Shown piece after piece: positions 1 to 7,654 of a stretch of 64,000 nucleotides of DNA; positions within the stretch are counted from its first letter, which is position 1; each line of letters begins with the position of its first letter. This DNA is from CAZVFX01 sp964626565. GTDB taxonomy: Bacteria > Myxococcota_A > UBA9042 > CAIXZC01. The DNA lies in the NCBI GenBank assembly GCA_964626565.1, contig CAZVFX010000026.1, positions 1 through 64,000 of the forward strand, read 5' to 3'. The translations under genes were made by a program, and so were the position numbers. A model generated the notes under the pieces. It was not told where the DNA came from. It searched no databases and saw only the letters and a program-made list of their open reading frames with translations.

Positions 1-180
1 GTTGAGGACAAGCCGGTGGTCAGGGACGGCCAGATCGTGATCAAACCCATGTGTGTCATAACCGCAGTGTTCGATCACCGCATCATGGACGGCCTGTCCG
101 CGGGCAAGCTGGCCACCACTTTGAAGAAGTACTTCGCGGACCCCGCCGGGTGGGAGGCGGGGGCCAGCGCCGGTCAGTAG
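1..180 (+). CDS. 2-oxoacid dehydrogenase E2 acyltransferase, C-terminal end (partial)
   Basis: Only the last 59 residues are present; the 5' part lies outside the window. The fragment contains DHRIMDG, the HxxxDG catalytic motif of the chloramphenicol acetyltransferase-like fold shared by lipoyl-dependent acyltransferases. The His and Asp of this motif catalyse acyl transfer from lipoamide to CoA. It is followed by a typical short helical tail (LATTLKKYFADP). Whether it belongs to the pyruvate, 2-oxoglutarate or branched-chain complex cannot be told from this piece. The stop TAG at 178-180 overlaps by 7 nt the 3' end of the convergent toxin gene. Confidence 0.9.
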   Translation, partial: VEDKPVVRDGQIVIKPMCVITAVFDHRIMDGLSAGKLATTLKKYFADPAGWEAGASAGQ

Positions 181-509
181 AGACAAGCCCCCAGAACGGA
201 GAGCACCTCTTCCACAAGTTGGTCGGATGCACTGCCCATAGGCTTGGCCTTACGGGCTCCAAAATCAAGTGATTTCACCTGCTCCACCATGACAAAGCCG
301 GTGACTGAAGTGTCGTCTCCTAATTGCACGTGGAACGGGAACTTGCGATCGGTGTTGGTTATTGGGCAGGCGATGACGAGACCGGTGCGCTTGTTGAACA
401 GGTCGTTACTCACGACCAGGGCAGGCCTGCGCCCTTTCTGCTCGTGACCGGTCTGAGGGTCGAAACTCACGGCAATGAAGTCGCCTTTTCGGGGAACATA
501 CGAGCCCAT
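174..509 (-). CDS. MazF/PemK-family endoribonuclease toxin
   Basis: The 111-residue protein has the MazF pattern throughout: an N-terminal R-x-G-D (PRKGDFIAVSF), the loop TGHEQKGRRPALVVS with the conserved Arg-Pro, and the PIT motif (ACPITNTDRKFP) that carries the active-site Thr. Members of this family cleave single-stranded RNA, often at short sequence motifs, and arrest translation. Length fits the family. The start ATG (507-509) directly follows the antitoxin stop TAA (510-512) with no spacer, so the two are translationally coupled. The 3' end overlaps the convergent E2 gene by 7 nt. The cleavage motif cannot be predicted. Confidence 0.9.
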   Translation of the reverse strand: MGSYVPRKGDFIAVSFDPQTGHEQKGRRPALVVSNDLFNKRTGLVIACPITNTDRKFPFHVQLGDDTSVTGFVMVEQVKSLDFGARKAKPMGSASDQLVEEVLSVLGACLY

Positions 510-839
510 TTACCAGACCTCTCGCCCGACAGGTTTTCCCCAGTCGACTTCCTCGGGTTCGTAGTCGTCAGGAATGCGTGACACCAGGTTCTGCAGGCTG
601 TGCTTGCTGCGTGCGCCCGTGGAAAGAAAGAGTTGCAGCAGTTCCTGGAGCAAAGGCTGTGCGCCAGGGCTTTGGAGGTGGCGAATCTCGTGCACGTGGT
701 CCGCAGCGGGCCTGTCGCCCACGTGCAGCTCCAGTGCGTACAGGATTTCCTGGTTCAGAGAGCGCCGCGACTTTCTGGCCCTTTGTTTCAGTAGCTGGTG
801 CAACTCGGGGGGGAGGTCTCGCAGTGTAATGGCAGGCAT
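510..839 (-). CDS. Ribbon-helix-helix (FitA/Arc-like) antitoxin
   Basis: The 109-residue protein opens with MPAITLRDLPPELHQLLKQR, a beta-strand then helix pattern of FitA/Arc ribbon-helix-helix DNA-binding domains, followed by a second helix (SLNQEILYALELHV). The rest (about residues 45-109) is acidic near its end (DDYEPEEVDWG) and should be the toxin-neutralising tail. RHH antitoxins dimerise and bind tandem operator sites. Exactly such a site lies just upstream of the start. The ATG has a good ribosome-binding site (GGAGG, 4 nt before it). It is the first gene of a two-gene operon with the MazF-like toxin. Confidence 0.85.
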   Translation of the reverse strand: MPAITLRDLPPELHQLLKQRARKSRRSLNQEILYALELHVGDRPAADHVHEIRHLQSPGAQPLLQELLQLFLSTGARSKHSLQNLVSRIPDDYEPEEVDWGKPVGREVW

Positions 840-853
840 GGCTCCTCCTGGGC

Positions 854-893
854 TGCAACCACTTTACAACCATTATGTAACTACTATACAACC
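854..893 (-). promoter_or_regulatory. Tandem 18-bp operator upstream of the antitoxin gene
   Basis: Read on the minus strand there are two direct repeats, GGTTGTATAGTAGTTACA (876-893) and GGTTGTAAAGTGGTTGCA (854-871). They are separated by TAAT, giving a 22-bp period, about two helical turns. Each unit contains an inverted TGTA...TRCA pair. The array overlaps the predicted -10 element and ends 14 nt before the ATG. This is what is expected of an RHH antitoxin repressing its own operon. The assignment is inferred from position and symmetry. Confidence 0.65.
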
Positions 894-911
894 ATGAATA
901 GGGTTGGTCAA
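883..911 (-). promoter_or_regulatory. Sigma-70-type promoter of the toxin-antitoxin operon
   Basis: On the minus strand the -35 TTGACC (906-911) and -10 TATAGT (883-888) are separated by 17 nt. The -10 lies inside the distal operator repeat, so repressor binding there would block RNA polymerase. Confidence 0.6.
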
Positions 912-970
912 GTGGAAAGGATGTGGGGAAGACTCTCTTCGATGACGACCGGATGTGGGGCAAGGTCACC

Positions 971-1015
971 AGCCCTTCGACTTGCCGCCAGGGCGGCTGC
1001 GCTCAGGGTGAGCCC
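971..1015. repeat. REP-like intergenic element
   Basis: The element begins AGCCCTTCGACTTGCC, ends GCTGCGCTCAGGGTGAGCC, and encloses a small GC-rich inverted repeat (CCGCC/GGCGG). Its ends resemble the CTTCGAC...GCTCAGGGTGAG palindromic elements scattered between genes in many bacterial genomes. A related, more diverged element occurs at 47335-47360. Confidence 0.45.
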
Positions 1016-1125
1016 TTTTTCAACCACAGCCAATCCCAAACTTCTGTTGCGACCGCCACCGGCGGCCGACTGAAGAACTTAGCGTTTACCCAGAGCGCCG
1101 CGGCTTCAGCCGCAAGTCGAAGGGC

Positions 1126-1182
1126 TGGTGACCTCGTTTACACATCCTGTCATCATGTTCAAGCGGCATCAGCCACAAGCTG
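1126..1182. repeat. Copy 1 of a repeat flanking the Cys-rich lipoprotein gene
   Basis: Positions 1142-1182 match 4056-4096 at 39 of 41 bases, in the same orientation. Weaker similarity extends upstream to 1126 and 4041 (TGGTGAC...CGTYTAC). The core contains CATCATGTTCAAGCGGCATC. The two copies bracket the lipoprotein gene about 2.9 kb apart. Confidence 0.75.
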
Positions 1183-1194
1183 CAGCGACCGCGG

Positions 1195-3966
1195 TCAGCA
1201 GTTATCGGCGACGATATGGACGCACTCTCCAGTCTCGATGTCGCAGGTATCGTAGGTGCACTCATCGCCATCATCGCAGTCGATGGGCGGGTTGTAGCAA
1301 CTGCCGTTTGCTGGATCGCACTGGTTGAGAGTGCACAAATTCTCGATTGTTTCTTCCTCGTCGACAAAATCGACGCACGACTTGGGCAGGTTGACACAGT
1401 CACCCAGGCCGGGGATGCATTCGTCATCCGTGCACCAATTGAAGTCGTTGCAGTCAACCGGGACATTCTGGACACCCTCAACGGGGTCACAGTAGTCGAT
1501 GGTGCAATCGTCGTTGTCGTCGGGGTCAAGGTAAACATGCTGGCAATTCCCAGTGACAGGGTCGCACCAATCGTCGCTGCAGTCATCGGCGTCGGAGCAG
1601 TCCTTTGGCGCAAGTACGCACTCGCCGTAGGGGAAGCCGGTTTCAGGGTTAACCTTCGCGATGCAAAACCCGACGGTGCACTTGTTCACCGGGTCCTCAC
1701 AGTCCATGGGCAGGTTGTGGCAGAAGCCGGTATTCCCATCGCACTTGTCCACTGTGCACGGGTCATCATCAATGCAGTTCTTCTCCTGCCAGATGCACTG
1801 GCCGTTGCCGTCTCCATCCACAATTTCCGGGTCGCAGAACTCGACGGTGCATTTGTCGCCGTCGTCGCAGTCTACCGGCGGGTACCAGGGGCCCAGGCCC
1901 GGGTCGCAAAGATCCTGGGTGCACGGGTTTGCGTCTTTGTACTCCTCCAGGGGAAAGGGAACATAGATGCAACCCGAATCGGGGTAGCAGTAGTCATCGG
2001 TGCACTGGTTGTGGTCGTCACACTCCGCCGCAAAATGCAAGCAGAACCCGGTGGGCTCGTCGCACATATCGATAGTACACAGGTTGTAATCGTTGCAATT
2101 CACCGGAGTGAAAACGCACTCGCCGGTCGCGGGGTCGCAAGCGTCTGTTGTGCACAAGTTGTCGTCGACACACTCCTTGGCCGTCTGGGTGCAGAGTCCG
2201 TCGATGCAGAAGGACGGAGAGTTGGGAAGATAGGCGGTGCAAAGGCAAGTGTCCAAGGTACAGAAGTCGCCGTCTTCGCACAGGGCGTCGTTGGTGGTTC
2301 CGCTGTCGACATCCACGCACGCGCACTTAGCGCACCCGGGCGGGCACTCGCCGGGCAGGTAGGCGGCCGCGACGCACACTCCGGATTCCCAGTCGCAGTA
2401 GTCAACGGTGCACGGGTCACCGTCGTCACATTCCTCAGCCAAGTGCAGGCAATCCCCTGTTTGCGGATCGCAGACGTCGGTTGTGCACGCGTTGCCGTCG
2501 TCGCAGGGGACTGCTGCGTGGAGGCACTCCACGATGCTGGGATGGCAGACGTCGATGGTGCACGGGTTCCCGTCGTCGCAATCCATCATCTCGTACACGC
2601 ACTTCCCTGTGCTGGGGTCACAGAACTCGGTGGTGCACGGCTGATTATCGTAGCACACTACCTCCTCGAATACGCACTCCCCTGTCAACATATCGCAAAC
2701 GTCGTAGGTGCAGGGGTCTCCGTCGTCACACAAGATGAAGAGGTAATTGCAAAGCCCGGTATCGGGATCGCAGGTACCGCCCTTGCACGTCTTCTTCGGG
2801 CACTCCAGCAGCGGGTGAACGCACCCGGTGTCCGGCACGCAGTAGTCAGCAGTGCACTGGTTTTCATCCGAACAAGAGGCGGGCGGGTGCTGACAGCTTG
2901 CGAAAGCGCACTTTTCCGGCTTCTCGGGGTCAAACAACTCGCACTCGCACAGGTCTTCGGTGCACAGGTCGCCGTCGACACACAGATCGTGGAGCGGCAC
3001 CCCGGTGACCTGGTCGAGGCACCCGGCACAATCCAAGGAGGAAACAGGGGTGTGGAGACACCCCCCTTCGTCCTCTCCGCACACGTCCGCAGTGCACGGG
3101 TCACCGTCGTCGCAGATGAGTTGGCCGTATACGCATTCGCCGGTGGCGGGGTCGCATGCGTCCACAGTGCAGAGCAATCCGTCGTCGCAATCGACGACAG
3201 AAGTATTCGTACACGAACCGGAAAACGGATGACAGGCGTCCACGGTGCAAACGTTGCCGTCATCGCAGTCGTTCCAGTCATGCTGACAGGCCTCGCCGGC
3301 AGCGTCGCACCAATCCGTGGTGCAGAGGTTATCGTCGTCACAGGTCAGCAATTCGTGGTAACACCCGACATCGGGGTCACAACCGTCGGCCGTGCACCAG
3401 TCGCCGTCGTCGCAATCCACCGGTTCGCCCATACACTGCCCGGCGACACAAACTTCGGCGACTGTGCACAGGTCGTCATCGTCACAGGCCGCCCCTTCGT
3501 TGACGAGGGTCCAGACACACTCCCCGAGCACAGGGTGGCACAGGTTTTTGCGGCAGGGGGTGTCCAGGCCGGGGTCGCAATCAATAACGGTTTGAGGGGC
3601 CGGGTGGCATTGGCCCTGAAGACAGAAGAGTACGCCGTTACACAGATCGCCGTCGTCCCATTCGAGGCAGTCGCTGTCACTCAAACACGACTGTGGTACG
3701 GCTTCGGCTGCATCGTGATCCGCGGGTGCGAGGTCCACCGCATCCAATTGGTCAGCCGGTGTATCGCCCCAATCCCCGACGGTGATTTTGTCTGTGGCGG
3801 TGGTTTCGGGGAAGCGTGCATCGAGCCCCCCGTCCCCGCCCTGGAGCTCGTCACCGACAGCTACCTCTTCGACGGTCACGACGCCGTCTCGCCCGTCAGG
3901 GGCGCGGAGGTAGCACCCCGCGCAGAGAGCGCTCACCAGCAGGCAACCTGCTACGGTCCGGCCCAT
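1195..3966 (-). CDS. Giant Cys-rich repeat lipoprotein
   Basis: This 923-residue protein starts with a hydrophobic signal (GCLLVSALCAGC) ending in a lipobox-like Cys at about residue 18, so it is probably a lipoprotein. The -3 residue of the lipobox is an atypical Cys. A short acidic spacer follows. The remainder is roughly 25 tandem Cys-rich units of the form CDDGDPCTxDxCDPxTGxCxH, each with about six Cys and several Asp. Such units occur in large surface proteins of Myxococcota-like genomes and have no firmly established function. Disulfide-stabilised or Ca-binding extracellular repeats are plausible. The start has a strong site (AGAGGAGG, 4 nt before ATG). A long ORF on the opposite strand is a codon-bias shadow. 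Confidence 0.85.
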   Translation of the reverse strand: MGRTVAGCLLVSALCAGCYLRAPDGRDGVVTVEEVAVGDELQGGDGGLDARFPETTATDKITVGDWGDTPADQLDAVDLAPADHDAAEAVPQSCLSDSDCLEWDDGDLCNGVLFCLQGQCHPAPQTVIDCDPGLDTPCRKNLCHPVLGECVWTLVNEGAACDDDDLCTVAEVCVAGQCMGEPVDCDDGDWCTADGCDPDVGCYHELLTCDDDNLCTTDWCDAAGEACQHDWNDCDDGNVCTVDACHPFSGSCTNTSVVDCDDGLLCTVDACDPATGECVYGQLICDDGDPCTADVCGEDEGGCLHTPVSSLDCAGCLDQVTGVPLHDLCVDGDLCTEDLCECELFDPEKPEKCAFASCQHPPASCSDENQCTADYCVPDTGCVHPLLECPKKTCKGGTCDPDTGLCNYLFILCDDGDPCTYDVCDMLTGECVFEEVVCYDNQPCTTEFCDPSTGKCVYEMMDCDDGNPCTIDVCHPSIVECLHAAVPCDDGNACTTDVCDPQTGDCLHLAEECDDGDPCTVDYCDWESGVCVAAAYLPGECPPGCAKCACVDVDSGTTNDALCEDGDFCTLDTCLCTAYLPNSPSFCIDGLCTQTAKECVDDNLCTTDACDPATGECVFTPVNCNDYNLCTIDMCDEPTGFCLHFAAECDDHNQCTDDYCYPDSGCIYVPFPLEEYKDANPCTQDLCDPGLGPWYPPVDCDDGDKCTVEFCDPEIVDGDGNGQCIWQEKNCIDDDPCTVDKCDGNTGFCHNLPMDCEDPVNKCTVGFCIAKVNPETGFPYGECVLAPKDCSDADDCSDDWCDPVTGNCQHVYLDPDDNDDCTIDYCDPVEGVQNVPVDCNDFNWCTDDECIPGLGDCVNLPKSCVDFVDEEETIENLCTLNQCDPANGSCYNPPIDCDDGDECTYDTCDIETGECVHIVADNC

Positions 3967-3996
3967 TGGGCCTCCTCTTTGCGTAACACCACTAAC

Positions 3997-4025
3997 AGTG
4001 TACCTGTCCTGAAGAGGGGCAACAA
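3997..4025 (-). promoter_or_regulatory. Candidate promoter of the Cys-rich lipoprotein gene
   Basis: On the minus strand, TTGTTG (4020-4025) and TACACT (3997-4002) are 17 nt apart, about 30 nt before the start codon. The -35 is weak, so this is a modest call. Confidence 0.4.
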
Positions 4026-4040
4026 GGGAAAGACTCTCTT

Positions 4041-4096
4041 TGGTGACTTTCGTCTACATCCTGCCATCATGTTCAAGCGGCATCAGCGACAAGCTG
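4041..4096. repeat. Copy 2 of the lipoprotein-flanking repeat
   Basis: This is the direct repeat of 1126-1182; the core 4056-4096 has two mismatches to 1142-1182. Just before it, GGGAAAGACTCTCTTTGGTGAC (4026-4047) also resembles 925-946, so the copies share a second block at a different spacing. Confidence 0.7.
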
Positions 4097-4103
4097 AAGG
4101 GGA

Positions 4104-4153
4104 GGCGAGGTAGTAGTTAACGACCCCTCGCCAAAAGACTTTAGCTTTTTTTT
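4104..4153 (+). terminator. Hairpin plus T-tract before the PIG-L gene
   Basis: The arms GGCGAGG (4104-4110) and CCTCGCC (4126-4132) can form a 7-bp stem with a 15-nt loop. A T-run follows at 4146-4153 and a second T-run shortly after. No forward gene ends just upstream, so this could be a leader attenuator for the PIG-L gene or a remnant terminator. The long T-tracts are unusual in this GC-rich DNA. Confidence 0.35.
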
Positions 4154-4223
4154 ACATTTTTTTTTAGCGTCGAGGAAAGGGGAAATGTTAGAGTGTTTCT
4201 GAAAAAAAGATTGGGGGAGTACT

Positions 4224-5141
4224 ATGGGTTTCTTGTTGAAGCCGCTGGAGTTGGCGATGAGGGCTGCGGGAAGGGTGGCGCAGCCGGTGCTGGATTCGTT
4301 GCCGGGAGCGAGTGAAAAGGACAATGCATCGCCCGGACTGAATGAGGTGCTGGAAGCAGGCGCCCGGGTGATGTGGGTTGCCGCCCACCCCGATGACGAG
4401 TCGCTGGCGGGCCCGGTGCTGGTACGAGCCGGCCCGGGCCTGGGCAACCCCCTCTACTTCCTGGTGCTGACCCACGGAGACGGTGGAGAGTCGGCGGTGG
4501 CGGGCGTAACTTCGAAGAACCTGTGGCGGGTGCGGGGCGAGGAGATGAAGAAGGTGGCTCGCCTGTACAACGCCGAGCTGCAGCACGAGCGTTTCTGGAA
4601 CGCGCCGCTGCCGGTAGAGAGCTTTCCGAAACGACAAGAGATCGCGGCGCTCTGGCGCGATCACAAGGACCCCGTTCTACTGATCGCCGAGGCGATTCGA
4701 AAGTTCCGGCCGGACGTATTGCTGACCCTGGCGCCGGTGTACGGCGGCACTGGCCATCCGGAGCACCAGCTTACGGCCCGGTTCGCAACCTCGGCAATCC
4801 AACTGGCCGCCAGCAAAGGAGAGGCGTTAGCTGGAGACCCCCATCGAGTATCTCACACCTACTACCTTCTCAACCGCCTGTGGCTGGCCCGTCTCATCGG
4901 GCTGGGTGTGGACCCGCTGCCTCACACCGAGGTTTTTGACGTGCGCTGTCCGGCCGGGGGCGGCAAGAGCTGCGCCGAAGTAGCTGCGAACAACACCCTT
5001 CCCCATCGCACCCAGGGAAGAGACATGGGGCAGATGCGCTTCCTCTTGCGTTCCATTCACAAACTCCACCTGCGTCGAACCGACCCATTCACTGAAGGGA
5101 TGGACCCGTTTGAAAAGCGGGATTGCGGAGGGATGGGGTAG
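4224..5141 (+). CDS. PIG-L/LmbE-family N-deacetylase
   Basis: The 305-residue protein contains the zinc-binding motif AHPDDE (about residues 54-59) and a second His motif, GGTGHPEHQLT (about 173-183). Both are characteristic of the PIG-L/LmbE fold, which removes N-acetyl groups from glycoconjugates such as GlcNAc-phosphatidylinositol, mycothiol or bacillithiol precursors. It also has the downstream HGDGGES loop. The substrate here is unknown. The N-terminal 45 residues are amphipathic and precede the domain. The start is supported by GGGGGAG 5 nt before the ATG. It is followed by a promoter for the next gene, so it is probably a single-gene unit. Confidence 0.85.
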   Translation: MGFLLKPLELAMRAAGRVAQPVLDSLPGASEKDNASPGLNEVLEAGARVMWVAAHPDDESLAGPVLVRAGPGLGNPLYFLVLTHGDGGESAVAGVTSKNLWRVRGEEMKKVARLYNAELQHERFWNAPLPVESFPKRQEIAALWRDHKDPVLLIAEAIRKFRPDVLLTLAPVYGGTGHPEHQLTARFATSAIQLAASKGEALAGDPHRVSHTYYLLNRLWLARLIGLGVDPLPHTEVFDVRCPAGGGKSCAEVAANNTLPHRTQGRDMGQMRFLLRSIHKLHLRRTDPFTEGMDPFEKRDCGGMG

Positions 5142-5144
5142 TCC

Positions 5145-5174
5145 TTGACATCGGCCTTTCCCGAAGCCTACACT
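5145..5174 (+). promoter_or_regulatory. Promoter of the Lys-rich lipoprotein gene
   Basis: A perfect -35 TTGACA (5145-5150) and a -10 TACACT (5169-5174) are 18 nt apart, about 60 nt before the start codon at 5233. Confidence 0.6.
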
Positions 5175-5232
5175 GGCACCTCGATTCCAAGGAATCGACG
5201 CAGAACTCGAAATAGATAGGGAGGCAAGAGCC

Positions 5233-7623
5233 ATGAGAAAAGCGCTGCTGGTTACGCTATCCATCCTGTTTGCTTTGGCAGTCGTGTCCCTGACCGGCTG
5301 TAAAAAGGAAGGAGAAGAGGCCAAGAAAGACGAGGCCAAAAAGGGAGAGGCCAAGAAGGAAGAGGCCAAAAAGGATGACGGCGACCCGACTGTCAAGGAG
5401 GGCCCTGCGCCCAAGGAGGACGGGCCGGTCATCGAAGCGGAGAAACCCAAAGTGGATGAGCCGGCCCCGAAGCCGGCGGCCAAGGTTGACGCCCTCACCG
5501 CGGCTTTCCCGGAGGGCAAGTCCGCTCTTACCGGCGTAGGTGCGCTGAAATATCTGCCCGGCGATACGTTGCTGCTGGCGGTGGCTGACAACCCCATGGC
5601 GCTCATCGAACAACTGGGGTGGAAGATGCTCACCGAGAAGTACCGCAATTGGTACGAACTGGGCGTGGCGGAAGTAACCCAGGCGGTGGGTCACAACATC
5701 CTGGACCCCAACAACCTGGCCGAGATCGGCTTGGACGCGACTAAGCCGGTGGGGTTCGCCTGGCTGAGCCTGAAGCAGGAGTCCTTCGTGGTTTTCGGCA
5801 GCCTTTCGAGTCCGGATAAATTCAAGACGACGGTTTACAGCGTCGCGGGAAGGATCGGGGCGAAGCTTGAGCCGAGGAGTTTCGGCAACGCATTGGTGAT
5901 CGCCCCCCGGCGCGACACGGAAGGGTGCCTCGTCATCATCGGTGACCACGTCTTCTTCACCTTCTCCGACCGCGGTGACGAAGAGGGTCTGGCCTTGGCC
6001 AGCCGCATCTCCACCATGGTTGAGAAAGACTCGTTGGCGGTGAGTGAGAAATACAAGGGTCTGGTGGAGAAACTGGCGTTCGGCAAGGACTTCGGTCTGT
6101 ATGTGGACATCGACGCAATCGTTAAGGCGATCCTGGGATTCGAATCGGAGCGCATGGCCGACCAGGGCAACTGGGCCCAGAAGGAGTTGGACCGCCTCAA
6201 GGCCGAGAAAGCCGATGCGGAGACCATCAAGGAGTGGGAGAAGCGAGCCGCGGAGGAAGCGGAATGGCAGACGAAGTGGAAAAAACGCCAGGAGGCTGAG
6301 TCCAAGCTGGTGAAGGATCTGCTGGGTGCGATTCCGGGCGCGGTGCTCGGCCTGGAATTGGGCAAGGCTTCCCTGAAGATGAAGGCTTTCACTTCGGTGG
6401 CTGAGGATTCCCTCGTGGCCGACATGGTGAAAGACGGCGGCGGTATTCCCGAGTTCATTCCGGCGCTGAGCGGCAAGCCGCTCTACCTGGTAAGCGCCAG
6501 CATCGATCCGAAGGCGTACATGCAGCTCATCGAGCAGGTGATCGCGGCGGAAGGGGTTGAGGCTGCGGAGATGCGCGTCGGATTCAAGGCGTTCACCGGA
6601 CTCGACCTGGACAAAGACCTTATCGGGCTCCTGTCGGGCGACTGGGCATTCGCGGTAACCGGGGATCTGGCGGGCAACCTGGACGAGAAGGCGTTGCTCA
6701 ACGCGTTGGGCGGTGCGGCGCTCCTCGGAGTTGTCGACGTTGCGCGGGCGAAAGAGGTGCTCGGCAAGCTTGCGGACAACGAGATGCTCAAGCCCCTGTT
6801 GCACGAGAACAAGGAACTGGGCGGCTACACATTCGTGGTGCCGGAATGGAAGCCGGTGTTCATCAAGGTCACGGGAAAATACCTCGGGGTGTCTACCGAT
6901 GCCGCCTTCTTCACACGGGTGGAAAAGGGAGAGAAGGGTGATTTCATGGATTCGGTGACCAACCCCGAACTCAAGGCTCTCCTGAGCGCCGAGGGGAAGG
7001 GTGCGACGTCGATGATGGACATCGGGGTCTTCGGACTTATGTTCATCGCGGGCAAGAGTAGCTGGTCCCAGCCGGCAATGCCGGAGCCTGCCGGCGTTGT
7101 CTACTCTGAAGAGTACAAGAAGACGAAGGCGGAATATGAGCGGGTCAAGAAGCAGGCGGACGAACTGCGGGACAAGCTGGAGGCTGACCAGCAAAAACTG
7201 TTCATGGACATCGTAAACCGCATCGGCACAACGGCCGCACTGGGCCGGAAAGTCGAAGGCGGCATGGTCGCATACGGCGGGCAGTACTTCGGCAGCAAGG
7301 ACCTGGCCACTTTCATCACCGAGACCGCGGACGACGCGTTGAAGGTCCACGAACTGGATGAAACACGACGCAGCGAAGTGTGGAAGCTGGAAGACAAGCG
7401 GTGGGAACTGGAGCGTAAGCTGCAGGACCTGCGGCAGCGGGACGAGTTGAATGAACTGGAGAAGAAACCCAGCAAGATGGGCGGCGACTTTGGCGGCGCA
7501 GTCGGCAACGTCATCGCGCCCATGCCTGCACCGGCTGAAGGTGAAGGGGGAGTCGTCGGCCAGGGAGTAGCAATCGAGCCGGCGCCCATCAAGATCAGCG
7601 AAGATCCCGTACCTGTAGAGTAG
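5233..7623 (+). CDS. Large lipoprotein with Lys/Glu-rich linker, DUF3352-like
   Basis: The 796-residue protein has a signal peptide ending in LTGC (Cys about residue 23), a good lipobox. Residues 24-80 are a repetitive KKEEAKKDEAKK-type charged linker, which probably spans the periplasm or peptidoglycan. The globular part then alternates strands and helices with phrases such as LKYLPGDTLLLAVADNP and PLYLVSASIDP, resembling proteins of the DUF3352 type. That similarity is from memory and tentative. The C-terminal third holds two coiled-coil stretches (around YKKTKAEYERVKKQADEL and VWKLEDKRWELERKLQ). No catalytic motif is apparent. The start is clear (AGGGAGGC before ATG). An equally long antisense ORF is a shadow. 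Confidence 0.75.
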   Translation: MRKALLVTLSILFALAVVSLTGCKKEGEEAKKDEAKKGEAKKEEAKKDDGDPTVKEGPAPKEDGPVIEAEKPKVDEPAPKPAAKVDALTAAFPEGKSALTGVGALKYLPGDTLLLAVADNPMALIEQLGWKMLTEKYRNWYELGVAEVTQAVGHNILDPNNLAEIGLDATKPVGFAWLSLKQESFVVFGSLSSPDKFKTTVYSVAGRIGAKLEPRSFGNALVIAPRRDTEGCLVIIGDHVFFTFSDRGDEEGLALASRISTMVEKDSLAVSEKYKGLVEKLAFGKDFGLYVDIDAIVKAILGFESERMADQGNWAQKELDRLKAEKADAETIKEWEKRAAEEAEWQTKWKKRQEAESKLVKDLLGAIPGAVLGLELGKASLKMKAFTSVAEDSLVADMVKDGGGIPEFIPALSGKPLYLVSASIDPKAYMQLIEQVIAAEGVEAAEMRVGFKAFTGLDLDKDLIGLLSGDWAFAVTGDLAGNLDEKALLNALGGAALLGVVDVARAKEVLGKLADNEMLKPLLHENKELGGYTFVVPEWKPVFIKVTGKYLGVSTDAAFFTRVEKGEKGDFMDSVTNPELKALLSAEGKGATSMMDIGVFGLMFIAGKSSWSQPAMPEPAGVVYSEEYKKTKAEYERVKKQADELRDKLEADQQKLFMDIVNRIGTTAALGRKVEGGMVAYGGQYFGSKDLATFITETADDALKVHELDETRRSEVWKLEDKRWELERKLQDLRQRDELNELEKKPSKMGGDFGGAVGNVIAPMPAPAEGEGGVVGQGVAIEPAPIKISEDPVPVE

Positions 7624-7654
7624 CAATCTGAAACCAACCAAATGAGGAGTTGTA

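Larger units (their letters stand above)
840..1194. other. Intergenic region with toxin-antitoxin control and repeats
   Basis: No credible gene is seen in these 355 bases. The part next to the antitoxin holds its promoter and tandem operator. The middle holds a REP-like hairpin element (971-1015). A small GC hairpin (GCGGC-TTCA-GCCGC) lies near 1100-1113. The far end holds one copy of a repeat that recurs on the other side of the Cys-rich lipoprotein gene. Short ORFs here lack ribosome-binding sites and domain-like composition. Confidence 0.6.

Noticed and set aside
1195..3966. CRISPR-like regular repeats
   Set aside because: The periodic DNA similarity encodes Cys-rich protein units of variable length in an open frame, without identical direct repeats or unique spacers.
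1216..4113. 965-residue open frame opposite the Cys-rich lipoprotein
   Set aside because: Its residues are low-complexity Val/Ala/Gly patterns mirroring the Cys repeats. It has no ribosome-binding site or domain, and the opposite frame has a signal peptide and clear repeats.
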